DNA from: Gemmatimonadota bacterium
GTDB lineage: Bacteria > Gemmatimonadota > Gemmatimonadetes > Palauibacterales > KS3-K002
Assembly: GCA_020344015.1 (NCBI GenBank)
Contig: CP070812.1
Location: 4,573,990 to 4,631,965 of the forward strand
Length of the DNA stretch: 57,976 nucleotides
Reading direction: 5' to 3'
Shown here: positions 1-9,088 of the stretch, one piece after another
How positions within the stretch are numbered: position 1 is the stretch's first letter
How the letters are laid out: every line of letters starts with the position of its first letter
Translations under genes and position numbers: made by a program
The notes under the pieces: model-generated
Seen by the model: only the letters and a program-made list of their open reading frames with translations
What the model was told of the DNA's origin: nothing
Databases searched by the model: none

Positions 1-711
1 GGCCCGATGGCCGTCAAGACCGAGAACGCCTTCCCGGTCACTAACGTTTTCGTCGACATCGGCGGTAGGGATGTAGGAGGCTACGTGCGTGATGCGCGGC
101 GCGCCGTTGAAGAACAGCTCGTGCTGCCGACCGGCTACACGCTCAGCTGGAGCGGCCAGTACGAGTTCATGCAGCGCGTCAGCAAGAAGCTCCAGCTGGT
201 CTTGCCGGTCACGTTGGGGATCATCTTCCTGCTGCTTTACATGAACTTCCGCAGCGTCGGCGAGTCGCTGATCGTCATGCTGGCGTTGCCGTTCTCGCTC
301 GTCGGTGGTGTCTGGTTCCTCTGGCTGCTCGGCTACAACACGAGCGTAGCCGTCTGGGTCGGCTTTATCGCGCTCGCCGGCGTCGCCGCTGAAACGGGCG
401 TCGTGATGCTCATATATCTGGATGAGGCGTACGAGCGCCGTCGCGCGGCGGGTCAAATGAACGAGGCCTCGGATGTGGCGATCGCGGTGCGTGAAGGCGC
501 TCTAGAAAGACTGCGTCCGAAGATCATGACGGTGACCGCTATCACGGCGGGACTGGCGCCGATTCTCTGGAGCAGCGGCACCGGCGCCGACGTGATGAAG
601 CGTGTTGCCGCGCCGATGGTCGGCGGGATGGTGTCGGCGACTATCCTGACGCTTGCGGTTATCCCGTCTATATACCTGCTCTGGCGGCGCTGGCAGTTGA
701 GGGCCGCATGA
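1..711 (+). CDS. Heavy-metal efflux RND pump, C-terminal part (CusA/CzcA type)
   Basis: This is the last 236 residues of an inner-membrane RND transporter; the 5' part lies outside the window and the frame is open from base 1. The sequence GPMAVKTENAFPV and the following VDIGGRDVGGYV and LPTGYTLSWSGQYE match the end of the second porter region of the heavy-metal (HME) RND group. The hydrophobic stretches after about residue 65 form the last membrane segments. In this family the pump exports Cu(I)/Ag(I) or Zn/Co/Cd across both membranes with a periplasmic adaptor and an outer-membrane channel. The CopZ-like gene just downstream on the other strand favours copper, but the substrate cannot be fixed from this fragment. 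Confidence 0.9.
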   Translation, partial: GPMAVKTENAFPVTNVFVDIGGRDVGGYVRDARRAVEEQLVLPTGYTLSWSGQYEFMQRVSKKLQLVLPVTLGIIFLLLYMNFRSVGESLIVMLALPFSLVGGVWFLWLLGYNTSVAVWVGFIALAGVAAETGVVMLIYLDEAYERRRAAGQMNEASDVAIAVREGALERLRPKIMTVTAITAGLAPILWSSGTGADVMKRVAAPMVGGMVSATILTLAVIPSIYLLWRRWQLRAA

Positions 712-747
712 CCAGGCTGGCGGGGGTCGGCCGAAACCAGTCGAGAC

Positions 748-960
748 TCATTCGCTGACGGTCGCCTGGTAGCCGGCGGCCTCGACGGTGCCGACCAGGT
801 CGGTGGCCTCAACGGTGTCCTCGACCTCCAGGACCGCCTTCTTCTCGGCCAGGTAGACGTCGGCAACCTCGACGCCCGCGACCTGTGAAAGGGCGGATTT
901 GACCGAGTTGGCGCAGCCCTCGCAGCTCATGCCCGTGACGTTCAGCGTGATCGTTTTCAT
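748..960 (-). CDS. copZ: Copper chaperone, heavy-metal-associated (HMA) domain protein
   Basis: A 70-residue single HMA domain, the usual length for CopZ-type cytosolic chaperones. The metal-binding motif GMSCEGCANSV sits at residues 10-20, with the two cysteines (CxxC) that bind Cu(I). A beta-alpha-beta-beta-alpha-beta pattern is readable, and the GY near the end (EAAGYQ) is typical. It lies tail-to-tail with the metal efflux pump and head-to-head with the molybdopterin enzyme. It probably passes copper to a P-type ATPase or a regulator; which partner is not shown here. Mercury (MerP-like) binding is less likely because no signal peptide is present. Confidence 0.88.
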   Translation of the reverse strand: MKTITLNVTGMSCEGCANSVKSALSQVAGVEVADVYLAEKKAVLEVEDTVEATDLVGTVEAAGYQATVSE

Positions 961-1056
961 CGAGTGTCGTGCGCTCCTCAGGTTGACGGCTTCCGCGTTG
1001 AGCGGCTAGAGTACGCGACTATCCTAACGGCCGGTACCATCCGAAGCGGCGAAGGC

Positions 1057-3120
1057 ATGAAGGTCTATACCACAGCCTGTCCACGCAACTGCTACAGCAC
1101 CTGCGCCATGAAGGTGCAGGTGGAGGACGGGCGCATTCGCCGGATCGAGCCGCACTCCGGTAACCTGGCCACGCCCGGTGGCGCCTGCCTCAAAGGTCTC
1201 AGCTACGTGGAGCGCGTCCATTCGCCGGATCGGATCCTCCACCCGCTGAGACGGGTGCCGGAGAGTGGCGCGTTCGAGCGAATCTCGTGGGACGAGGCGC
1301 TCGATGCGATCGCCGAGAAACTGGTCGAGCTGAAGGCCGACCCGGGCCCGCAAAGCATCCTCTACTACAGCGGGAGCGGAACCAAGGGCCTGCTGAAGGG
1401 TGCGGGCAGGGAGTTCTGGCGGCTGTACGGCGGTTGCACTGCGACCTACGGCGACCTCTGCTGGCCGGCTGGGCTGGAGGCGACGCGTCTGACGCTCGGC
1501 GCGAACAAGCACAGTGCGCCCTGGGACATTGCGGATGCGAGGCTGATCGTCCTCTGGGGCAAGAATGCCGCCGAGACCAACATCCACCAGATGGCTGTCA
1601 TCGACCAGGCGCTCGACGCGGGAGCGAAGCTGGTCGTCATCGATCCGCGGAGGACGCAATCGGCAGAGCGCGCCGAACTACTGCTGCAGCCGCGGCCGGG
1701 CACGGACGGCGCTCTGGCGCTGGCGATCGCTCACCTGCTGATCGGGTCGGGCTGGATCGATCGGGAGTACATCGATAAGCACGTGCACGGCTACGAGGCG
1801 TTCGCCGAGACCGTGGCCGACTTTACACCCGAGCGGGCGGCCGAGATCACCGATATCCCTGCTGAATACATCGAGCGACTGGCGGAGCATTTTGGCACGA
1901 TCAAGCCGGTGACGGTGAGCCCCGGCTTCGGCATGCAACGTTTCACGAACAGCGGGCAGACGATGCGGGCACTGCTTGCGATCCTCGCCATAACCGGCAA
2001 CATCGGTAGGCCGGGTGCCGGCTGGGTCTACGCTAACCTGCAGAGCCACATCTTCGAGCCTGTACTGGACCCCATCGCTTTCTATCCACCGGAAGAGCCG
2101 GACGGTGTGGTGCGCGTTTCGATATCCACGGCGCGCCTCGGTCCCGAGATGTTGGCGACTCAGGACCCGCCGCTGCGCATGGCCTGGGTGGAACGGGGCA
2201 ACCCGATCACCCAGAACCCGGAGACGAACACTGTGCTGGAGGCGTTTCGTGCCCTCGACTTCCGGGTCGTGGTCGAGCAGTTCCTCACCGATACGGCTCG
2301 TGAGGCGGACATCGTGCTGCCGGCGAAGACGATGTTCGAGCAGTCGGACGTCATAGGCGCCTACTGGCACGCCTACGTGCAGCTCAAACAGAAGGTGATC
2401 GATCCGCCGGGTGAGGTGAAGCCGGAAACGGAGATCTACAGACTGCTGGCGCGGCGGTTGGGGATAGCCGAGGGCGACGATCCGATGATCTTCCCGGTCT
2501 CCGACGATGAAGTCGACGCGTACCTGGAGCGAGCGCTGGAGCCGTTCCCGGAGCTCAGCCTCGAGCAATTGCGCGAGGGCCCCCTGCCGGCGCCGGGCGG
2601 CCAGGATGTGGCGTTCTCGGATTTAGTTTTTCCGACACCCTCGGGTAAGATCGAGCTCGAGTCCGCCGAGGCCGAACAGCGCTGGGGCGTGGCTCGGGTA
2701 CCGACCTATGAGGAGCCGGTCGAGTCGATTCGCGCGGCGCAGGCGGCAGCGAACGACCACCTGTTGTACCTGCTGACGCCGAACACGAAGAACCGGATCC
2801 ACTCGCAGTTCGGCAACCTGAAGATGATCCGCCAGTTCGACGACGCGCCGGCGGCGTACCTACATCCCGATGATGCGCGGGAACGCGGGATAGGCGACGG
2901 CGATTGGGTGCGTGTGTTCAACGAGCGGGGTGAGCTCGAGCTTGAGGCGCGTCTCGACAACGGGCTCAAGCGCGGCTGCGTATGCGTCACCAACGGTTGG
3001 TGGATCAGCGAGGGCGGCAACGTGAACTTCACATCGGCCGCGCGAGAGACCGACATGGGCCACGGCGCAGCTTTCCACGAGAACCGGGTCGAGGTCGAGC
3101 GGTTGAGCGATGCCGAATAG
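1057..3120 (+). CDS. Molybdopterin oxidoreductase, DMSO-reductase family catalytic subunit
   Basis: A 687-residue bis-MGD enzyme. The N terminus carries a [4Fe-4S] motif at C8, C12, C16 and C44 (TACPRNCYSTC then GGACLKG). The likely molybdenum ligand is C135 in GDLCWPAG, by position relative to the Sec/Cys of formate dehydrogenase-like enzymes; that assignment is inference. The C-terminal third is the molydopterin dinucleotide-binding domain (LTPNTKNRIHSQFGN, HPDDARERGIGDGDWV). I chose the ATG at 1057 because it places the Fe-S motif at the very N terminus as in the family; an in-frame start at 964 adds 31 residues without a recognisable domain. Neither start gives a twin-arginine signal, so the subunit should stay cytoplasmic. 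It overlaps the next gene by 11 nt. Substrate unknown (sulfoxide, polysulfide, tetrathionate and others are possible). Confidence 0.88.
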   Translation: MKVYTTACPRNCYSTCAMKVQVEDGRIRRIEPHSGNLATPGGACLKGLSYVERVHSPDRILHPLRRVPESGAFERISWDEALDAIAEKLVELKADPGPQSILYYSGSGTKGLLKGAGREFWRLYGGCTATYGDLCWPAGLEATRLTLGANKHSAPWDIADARLIVLWGKNAAETNIHQMAVIDQALDAGAKLVVIDPRRTQSAERAELLLQPRPGTDGALALAIAHLLIGSGWIDREYIDKHVHGYEAFAETVADFTPERAAEITDIPAEYIERLAEHFGTIKPVTVSPGFGMQRFTNSGQTMRALLAILAITGNIGRPGAGWVYANLQSHIFEPVLDPIAFYPPEEPDGVVRVSISTARLGPEMLATQDPPLRMAWVERGNPITQNPETNTVLEAFRALDFRVVVEQFLTDTAREADIVLPAKTMFEQSDVIGAYWHAYVQLKQKVIDPPGEVKPETEIYRLLARRLGIAEGDDPMIFPVSDDEVDAYLERALEPFPELSLEQLREGPLPAPGGQDVAFSDLVFPTPSGKIELESAEAEQRWGVARVPTYEEPVESIRAAQAAANDHLLYLLTPNTKNRIHSQFGNLKMIRQFDDAPAAYLHPDDARERGIGDGDWVRVFNERGELELEARLDNGLKRGCVCVTNGWWISEGGNVNFTSAARETDMGHGAAFHENRVEVERLSDAE

Positions 3121-4486
3121 CTTCCTCTTCGACCCGAACCGTTGCACGGGCTGCGGCGCCTGCCGGCTGGCCTGCAGTATCGAGAACCAGCTCGAGCCCG
3201 AGCGCAGCTGGCGGCGCATCGACACGTTCAATCGCACCCGGCACCCTGGCGTACCGCTCTATCATCTGTCGCTCGCCTGCAACCACTGCACTGAGCCTGC
3301 TTGCATGTTCGCCTGCCCGGCGCTCGCGTACACGCGCGACGAGGAGAGCGGCGCGGTTCTGCTTGAGGAGGATAAGTGCATCGGGTGTAGGTACTGCGCC
3401 TGGGCATGCCCGTACGACGCGCCGGTCTTCGAGCCGCCGCGCGGTGTGATGACCAAGTGCACGTTCTGCCACCATCGGCTGCAGGAGGGGCTGAAGCCGG
3501 CGTGCGCGTCGCTCTGTCCCACCGGCGCCCTCGATTTCGCAGACGTCCCGGAGGCCGAGCTCGAGAGCAGCATCCCCGGCTTCCCGGCCACCGATCTCGG
3601 GCCGCGGGTGAGGATCGAGCCGCTGAATGAGAGTAGACGGCTACCGCTGATGACGGAGCCGGATGTTGCCGAGCCCTATTTGGCGGCGGCCGAGAGGCCG
3701 ACCACGGGCGTCACGCTCAGGTCGGAATGGACGTTGTTGCTCTTCACCGTGTTGGGGGCGACGCTGGTGGCGAGCGTCGCCGCGACGCTGGCCTCCGCGT
3801 TCTCGATCAGGCCGATCGTGTTCATCGACGCCGCCGTCGTCACGATGGCACTCGGCTCGTTCCACCTGGGCAAGGTGAGCCGGGCCTATCGGGCGATCCT
3901 CAACCCGAGGCGCTCCTGGCTTAGCCGCGAGGTCGTGATGATGTCGAGCTTCTTGGCGCTCGGCGCGGTCTATCTGTGGCTGACTCCCTGGAACCGTGTG
4001 TTGGGCGCGGCCGCCACGCTCGCAGGTTTCCTGGGGCTGTTCTGCGCCGATCAGGTCTACAGTGTCCTGAGTGCGTCGCGTCCCGCCTACAAGCACAGCG
4101 CCAGCGTACTGTGGACCGGTCTCTTTCTGGCCGCCGTGTTCGCCGGGTCGTGGTTCGCCGCGCTCTTCGGCGTCGGCAAGCTTGTACTCTACGTCCAGAG
4201 GAAAAACGAGTTCACCGATGCGGGCCTGCCGGTACGACCGTGGACGAGCTTGGCGCGCGTCGTCTTCGGTTTCGCGATTCCCGTGGCTCTGTGGTTGGCC
4301 GACCCGACGGGAACTCAGGTCGTGCTGATCGCCAGCGTCGTGCTGGGCGAGCTCATCGATCGCGGTGAGTACTACGCCGAGCTCGAGTCGGAATCACCGC
4401 GCCGTCAGATGGGAATCGACCTCGAGGAACAGATTCGCGCCTACCCGGCCGCCGATCGGCGGCTCGTCGCCTCGGCGGGCGACTGA
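3110..4486 (+). CDS. Fusion of [4Fe-4S] ferredoxin subunit (DmsB-like) and membrane anchor (DmsC-like)
   Basis: 458 residues in two parts. Residues 1 to about 190 are a four-cluster electron-transfer subunit with cysteine groups CTGCGACRLAC, CNHCTEPACMFAC, CIGCRYCAWAC and CTFCHHRL...CASLC. From about residue 205 onwards there are about eight hydrophobic segments resembling the DmsC/NrfD-like quinol-oxidising anchor. In E. coli these are two proteins; here they are one chain with no stop or frame break. The ATG overlaps the stop region of the catalytic subunit, so the two genes are translationally coupled. Together they should form a membrane-bound quinol-linked oxidoreductase. No maturation chaperone (DmsD/TorD type) is seen next to them. 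Confidence 0.87.
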   Translation: MPNSFLFDPNRCTGCGACRLACSIENQLEPERSWRRIDTFNRTRHPGVPLYHLSLACNHCTEPACMFACPALAYTRDEESGAVLLEEDKCIGCRYCAWACPYDAPVFEPPRGVMTKCTFCHHRLQEGLKPACASLCPTGALDFADVPEAELESSIPGFPATDLGPRVRIEPLNESRRLPLMTEPDVAEPYLAAAERPTTGVTLRSEWTLLLFTVLGATLVASVAATLASAFSIRPIVFIDAAVVTMALGSFHLGKVSRAYRAILNPRRSWLSREVVMMSSFLALGAVYLWLTPWNRVLGAAATLAGFLGLFCADQVYSVLSASRPAYKHSASVLWTGLFLAAVFAGSWFAALFGVGKLVLYVQRKNEFTDAGLPVRPWTSLARVVFGFAIPVALWLADPTGTQVVLIASVVLGELIDRGEYYAELESESPRRQMGIDLEEQIRAYPAADRRLVASAGD

Positions 4487-4521
4487 GTTCCAGCGGGGTT
4501 GACGCCCGCCATGCGCTGGTG

Positions 4522-4548
4522 GGAACTTGTCTGAGACGGAACACCGTA
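4522..4548 (+). promoter_or_regulatory. Candidate ECF-type promoter before pcm
   Basis: GGAACTT at 4522-4528 is followed after 16 nt by CGTA at 4545-4548. This resembles the GAAC / CGT pattern of many ECF sigma promoters, and a similar arrangement occurs before the ECF sigma gene at 13950. The start codon of pcm is 20 nt downstream. Based on pattern only. Confidence 0.3.
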
Positions 4549-4567
4549 CGCTCCTACTTATAGAGAG

Positions 4568-5281
4568 ATGAGAGCACGTCGAATTGGCGCGCTGGCGTTT
4601 GCGCTTATGCTCACCCTCGGTCCACAGGTGGCGGCGCAAGAGCGGGACGCCTACGAGCGCGAGCGCGAGGAGATGGTACGTCTGATCGAGGCGTACGGGG
4701 TTCGCGATTCGGCGACACGCGCCGCCATGCGTGCCGTGCCGCGTCACGAGTTCGTACCCCGCGAATCTGTCGGGCGGGCGTATGGCGACTACCCGCTCCC
4801 TATCGGCTACGGCCAAACGATCTCGCAGCCATACATCGTCGCCTTCATGACCGAGATCCTAGAAGCGACTTCGGGGATGAAGATTCTCGAGGTGGGTACT
4901 GGGTCCGGTTACCAGGCGGCAGTACTGGGGGAGATCGGCTGCGAGGTCTTCACGGTGGAGATCTTCGAGGCGCTGGCGACGAGCGCGCGCCAGCGGCTGG
5001 AGCGGCTGGGGTATGGGAACGTGACGGTGCGACACGCCGACGGTCATTACGGTTGGGTGGAAGAGGCGCCGTTCGATGCGGTGATCGTCACGGCCGCCGC
5101 CGGACACATCCCGCCGGCGCTGGTCGAGCAACTACGGCCGGGCGGTCGCATGGTGATCCCGGTGGGGAGCGTCTACGGCGTCCAGAACCTCATTCTGGTG
5201 GAGAAGCACTCGGAGGAGGACGTACGTACCCGCAATCTGTTGCCGGTGCGCTTCGTACCGATGCTGCAGGGGTTACGCTGA
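4568..5281 (+). CDS. pcm: Protein-L-isoaspartate O-methyltransferase with signal peptide
   Basis: A 237-residue SAM-dependent methyltransferase that repairs isoaspartyl residues in damaged proteins. The family motifs are plain: PRHEFVP, YPLPIGYGQTISQPYIVA, the SAM-binding VGTGSGYQAAVL near residues 108-120, and VTAAAGHIPPALVEQL. Unlike the cytosolic E. coli enzyme, residues 1-23 (MRARR, a hydrophobic core, then QVAAQ) form a good Sec signal peptide with a likely cleavage near VAA/Q. This suggests export to the periplasm, where a source of SAM is not obvious. An alternative internal start (for example the methionine near residue 35) would remove the signal. The next gene starts about 5 nt downstream, so the two are probably co-transcribed. 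Confidence 0.9.
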   Translation: MRARRIGALAFALMLTLGPQVAAQERDAYEREREEMVRLIEAYGVRDSATRAAMRAVPRHEFVPRESVGRAYGDYPLPIGYGQTISQPYIVAFMTEILEATSGMKILEVGTGSGYQAAVLGEIGCEVFTVEIFEALATSARQRLERLGYGNVTVRHADGHYGWVEEAPFDAVIVTAAAGHIPPALVEQLRPGGRMVIPVGSVYGVQNLILVEKHSEEDVRTRNLLPVRFVPMLQGLR

Positions 5282-5286
5282 ATCGT

Positions 5287-7692
5287 GTGACGATCACTGG
5301 CCGCCCGCTGGCCATCGCTCTCATCTCGGCTAGCACGCTTGCCTACGAGATCCTCCTCGTCAGGATCTTCGCTATCGAGCAGTTCCACCACTTTGCCTAC
5401 ATGGCGATCGGCGTCGCCATGCTGGGTTTCGGTGCCGCCGGTACCTTCCTCGCCCTCGCCGTGCCGGGTAGGGAGCGCGCCGAACGCTGGTTCAGGTGGG
5501 CGGCGCTCCTGACCCCGGTCGCTCTCCTGGCCAGCGCGGCTCTGGTACATCGAGTGCCGCTCGACGCCACGCAACTGCCGTGGGACGCATGGGCGTGGCC
5601 GCGGCTTGGGCTGATTTACCTGCTGCTCGCCGCACCGTTCGCGGTAGGTGCGTCGGTGGTGCTGCTGGGACTAACCCTCGAGCCGGACCGCGTTGGCGTG
5701 CTCTACGGTGCGAGCTTCCTGGGCGCGGGTCTCGGGGCGTGTCTGGCGCTGGCGATTCTCTGGATCGCTTTGCCCGAGCGTGCCCTTGCTTCGCCCGCTC
5801 TGGCTGCATCGCTAGGCGCGATCGCCTCCGCCCAACTGGCTGCGCGGAGGAGGCTTGCGTCCCTTGCGGCCATCGCCGGCCTCGCCCTCGCCGTGGCGGC
5901 GCTGGTGCGACCGTTCTGGCGTATCGAGGTGACCCCATACAAGGGGCTGCCGCAGGTAGAGGCGTTCCCCGACGCGCAGCGCGTTGCCGAGCGGGCGAGC
6001 CCGCTGGGCTGGGTCGTGGCGGTGGATGCGTCAGCGTTCCGTCACGCTCCCGGGCTGTCGCTCCTTTACCGCGGCACCTTCCCGACGCAGACGGGGCTGT
6101 TCGTGGATGGGCAGACCGCGGGAGCGGTCAGCCACTGGGGAGAGGCGGGCGCCGGCACGGACATGTTGGACTGGCTGCCGTCGGCGGCACCCTACGCGTT
6201 GGGAGGCCGCGACGATGTTCTGGTGGTTGGTGCTGGTGGCGGGACGGAGATATGGAACGCCCTGACCCACGGCGCCGCTGCGGTGACCGCGGTGGAGCTG
6301 CATCCCGAGCTGCTGAAGCTGTCGGGATGGGTGGGTGAGGGTCGGTCGCGCCGCGGGGCGGCGCGGGTCGTGACCGCCACCGGCGATGCGCGGAGCTATG
6401 TGGCGGGCTCGCGGGACAAGTTCGACCTCATAACGCTGAGCGCCGGTGTCGCGTTTGGTGCATCGGCGGCCGGCGTTTACGCGCTCAACGAGGATTACCT
6501 CCACACGGCAGAGGCGTACGTCGGCTACCTGGAGCATTTGAGCGATGACGGCGTGTTGGCGGTCACCCGATGGCTGATGGTTCCGCCGCGTGAGAGCGTG
6601 CGCGTCATTCTTACGGCCGGCGAAGCGCTGAGCCGGGTCGCGCCCGAGAACCTGATCGACAAGCTGGTCGTCGTGCATAGCTGGGCTACAACGACCGTGC
6701 TAGTGAAACCGTCGGGCTTCAGAGCGGAAGAGACACACGCGCTAATGCGTTGGGCCCGGGAAAGGCGGTTCGACCTCGATTGGTATCCCGGCATCGAAGG
6801 TCCCGCGACTGGGTTCAACGTTCTGGAGGAGCCGGTACTCTACCGCGCCGCTGCAGCGGCGATCGGCGGTGAGGAGAGCGCGGAGCGCTTCGCCGCGGCA
6901 TACCCGTTTCGCGTGTCACCTGTCGATGACGCCCGACCCTATCCTCACCACTTCCTGAGAGCCGGGTCGCTGGCGGCTTTTCTGGGCAGCGACCGAGGGT
7001 CGTGGCTGGCCTTCGCCGAATGGGGTTATGTGGCGTTGATCGCGACTCTCGTACAGAGCGTGGTCCTCGCCGCGCTGTTGATGATCCTGCCGGTGCTGGC
7101 TCGAGCGCGAACCATGGTGACGGGGAGCTGGCTACGGCTGGTCGGCTACTTCCTGGCGATCGGGCTCGCTTACCTGATGGCCGAGGTGGCCGCCATCCAG
7201 CAGCTCAATCTGCTGCTGGGACATCCGGTCTACGCCGTGGCTGCGGCCCTGGTCGCCTTCCTCGTCTTCTCGGGTCTGGGCAGTGCCTGGTCGGACGGGC
7301 GGCCTGGGCGGTATGGATCGATCGCCGGGCTGATATTGGCCGGGATGCTGGGTTGCTGCGCGGCGCTTCTGCTGGGGCTCATCCACCTGCTGGTCTCCGC
7401 GCCGCTGGTGTTGCGGGCGATCGTCGCGCTGCTCGTTCTTGCACCGCTCGCCTTTGTGATGGGCTTACCGTTCCCGCTGGGGCTGCGCGCGCTGGCGCGG
7501 GATCGTGCGCAGGGGATCGCCTGGGCGTGGGCGGCGAACGGATTCGCTTCGGTGGTGGCGACGCCGCTCGCCGCGCTCATCGCGCTTGAGGTGGGTTCAA
7601 ACTTGTTGTTCTTGTGTGCGGCGGCCGCCTACGCCGGCGCGGCGCTGCTGGGCCGCGCCGGCGCGGAGCCGTTGAAGCTGGCTGGGGCCTAG
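5287..7692 (+). CDS. Multi-span membrane protein with spermidine-synthase-like domain
   Basis: 801 residues. About seven hydrophobic segments lie in residues 1-210. A soluble part follows with a Rossmann SAM/dcSAM-type motif, VVGAGGGTEI near residues 311-320, then AVELHP, as in the spermidine synthase superfamily. At least six more membrane segments follow from about residue 575 to the end. Proteins of this architecture are usually annotated as spermidine synthase-like membrane proteins; real polyamine synthesis by them is not established. I chose the GTG at 5287, right after the pcm stop, because the upstream in-frame sequence runs inside pcm in another frame. The stop overlaps the convergent glutamate dehydrogenase stop by 4 nt (CTAG). 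The putrescine genes of this window are 23 kb away. Confidence 0.75.
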   Translation: MTITGRPLAIALISASTLAYEILLVRIFAIEQFHHFAYMAIGVAMLGFGAAGTFLALAVPGRERAERWFRWAALLTPVALLASAALVHRVPLDATQLPWDAWAWPRLGLIYLLLAAPFAVGASVVLLGLTLEPDRVGVLYGASFLGAGLGACLALAILWIALPERALASPALAASLGAIASAQLAARRRLASLAAIAGLALAVAALVRPFWRIEVTPYKGLPQVEAFPDAQRVAERASPLGWVVAVDASAFRHAPGLSLLYRGTFPTQTGLFVDGQTAGAVSHWGEAGAGTDMLDWLPSAAPYALGGRDDVLVVGAGGGTEIWNALTHGAAAVTAVELHPELLKLSGWVGEGRSRRGAARVVTATGDARSYVAGSRDKFDLITLSAGVAFGASAAGVYALNEDYLHTAEAYVGYLEHLSDDGVLAVTRWLMVPPRESVRVILTAGEALSRVAPENLIDKLVVVHSWATTTVLVKPSGFRAEETHALMRWARERRFDLDWYPGIEGPATGFNVLEEPVLYRAAAAAIGGEESAERFAAAYPFRVSPVDDARPYPHHFLRAGSLAAFLGSDRGSWLAFAEWGYVALIATLVQSVVLAALLMILPVLARARTMVTGSWLRLVGYFLAIGLAYLMAEVAAIQQLNLLLGHPVYAVAAALVAFLVFSGLGSAWSDGRPGRYGSIAGLILAGMLGCCAALLLGLIHLLVSAPLVLRAIVALLVLAPLAFVMGLPFPLGLRALARDRAQGIAWAWAANGFASVVATPLAALIALEVGSNLLFLCAAAAYAGAALLGRAGAEPLKLAGA

Positions 7693-9059
7693 GGCCAGAT
7701 ACCCCGTTCGAGGGTCACGCGCGCCACGCGCTCGATAGCTACCACGTAAGCGGTGGTGCGAAGATCCACCGGTTCTAGGGCGTCATCTCCGTGGCTGCGT
7801 CGTTTGCGCTCGGTTTCCAGACTATCGAGTGACGAGTTTATCTTTTGCTGCCTTGCGAGCACCGCATCGGTCGCTCGTTCCATCTTGACGTGCATCTTCA
7901 GGTTCACGTCATCCTCGTCCCACTGCTCGTACTCGTTGTTCTGGACCCACTCGTAGTAGCTCACCGTCACACCGCCGGCGTTGGCCAGGATGTCCGGCAG
8001 CACCGGGATCCCGCGCTCGAACAGGATCTTGTCGGCGGCCGGCGTCGTCGGTCCGTTCGCCGCCTCAGCAATCAACCGCGTCTGGACGTTGGCTGCGTTG
8101 TCGCCGCGGATCTGGTTCTCGAGAGCTGCCGGGATCAGTATGTCACAAGGAATCTCCAACAGTTCCTCGTTGCTGACCTTCTTGCTGCCCGGTAGGCCGA
8201 CCACCGAGCCCGTCTCTTTCTTGTGCTTCACCGCCTCGGCGTGGCTGATACCGTTAGGGTTGTGGATGCCTCCGCGCGAGTCGCTTATCGCGATGATCTT
8301 CGCGCCCTCTGCGGCGTAAAGGTCATGGGCGATGGCGCCGGCGTTCCCATAGCCCTGTATCACGACCGTTGCGCCCATCACCGAGTTGAGCCCCGGCACC
8401 AGGCCCTTCGCGAGAGCGCGCTGCGTGCAGAACAGGCAGCCGCGTGACGTCGCCTCATTGCGGCCGTAGGAGCCGCCGATCTCCACCGGCTTGCCGGTCA
8501 CGACACCGAGGTTGTTGTTCCCCTTGTGCATCATCTCGTAGGTGTCGTAGATCCAGGCCATCGTCTCGGCGTTGGTGTTCACATCGGGCGCCGGCACGTC
8601 GGTGAACGGCCCGATCATGTCACCCAGCTCGGCTACGAAGCGGCGCGTGATCTTCCGCACGTCTTCCTTGGTGAGCTGCTTCGGGTTGCAGATGATGCCG
8701 CCCTTGGCTCCGCCGAACGGAACATCGAGTACCCCGCACTTCCAGGTCATCCAGAAGGCGAGGGCACGTACCTCGTCCTCGGTGACATCGGGGTGATAGC
8801 GGATACCGCCCTTGCCCGGACCGCGCGCCCGGTTGTGCACGCAGCGGTAGCCGATGAAGTTGCGCACCTCGCCGTCAGCGGTCTCGATTGGGAACTCCAC
8901 CGTGATCACCCGGCGTGGCCGCTTCAGGAACTCTACCAGCCCCGGTTCCAGATCCGGTATGTAGCGCGAAGCGTGCTCGAACTGGCTTACGGCGATGTGG
9001 AAGGGATTCAGGTCCTCGACGGGGGCTGCCGCTGTGTCCTTCTTCTTCTTGTCTATCAT
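7689..9059 (-). CDS. gdhA: Glutamate dehydrogenase (Glu/Leu/Phe/Val dehydrogenase family)
   Basis: 456 residues, normal length for the hexameric enzyme that interconverts glutamate and 2-oxoglutarate plus ammonia. Visible motifs are GPGKGGIRYHP (substrate), the catalytic-lysine region VPFGGAKGGI, DVPAPDVNT, and the nucleotide-binding GYGNAGAIA. The C-terminal domain has NAGGVTVSYYEWVQN, as in catabolic GudB-like enzymes. An unusual feature is a short lysine-rich N terminus (MIDKKKKD). With the amino-acid symporter and many peptidases in the window it fits amino-acid catabolism. NAD versus NADP preference is not decided. A GGAGG lies upstream of the ATG, and the gene is convergent with the membrane protein on the plus strand. 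Confidence 0.95.
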   Translation of the reverse strand: MIDKKKKDTAAAPVEDLNPFHIAVSQFEHASRYIPDLEPGLVEFLKRPRRVITVEFPIETADGEVRNFIGYRCVHNRARGPGKGGIRYHPDVTEDEVRALAFWMTWKCGVLDVPFGGAKGGIICNPKQLTKEDVRKITRRFVAELGDMIGPFTDVPAPDVNTNAETMAWIYDTYEMMHKGNNNLGVVTGKPVEIGGSYGRNEATSRGCLFCTQRALAKGLVPGLNSVMGATVVIQGYGNAGAIAHDLYAAEGAKIIAISDSRGGIHNPNGISHAEAVKHKKETGSVVGLPGSKKVSNEELLEIPCDILIPAALENQIRGDNAANVQTRLIAEAANGPTTPAADKILFERGIPVLPDILANAGGVTVSYYEWVQNNEYEQWDEDDVNLKMHVKMERATDAVLARQQKINSSLDSLETERKRRSHGDDALEPVDLRTTAYVVAIERVARVTLERGIWP

Positions 9060-9088
9060 TGGTCGTTACATCCTCCCTCGGAGCTCGC

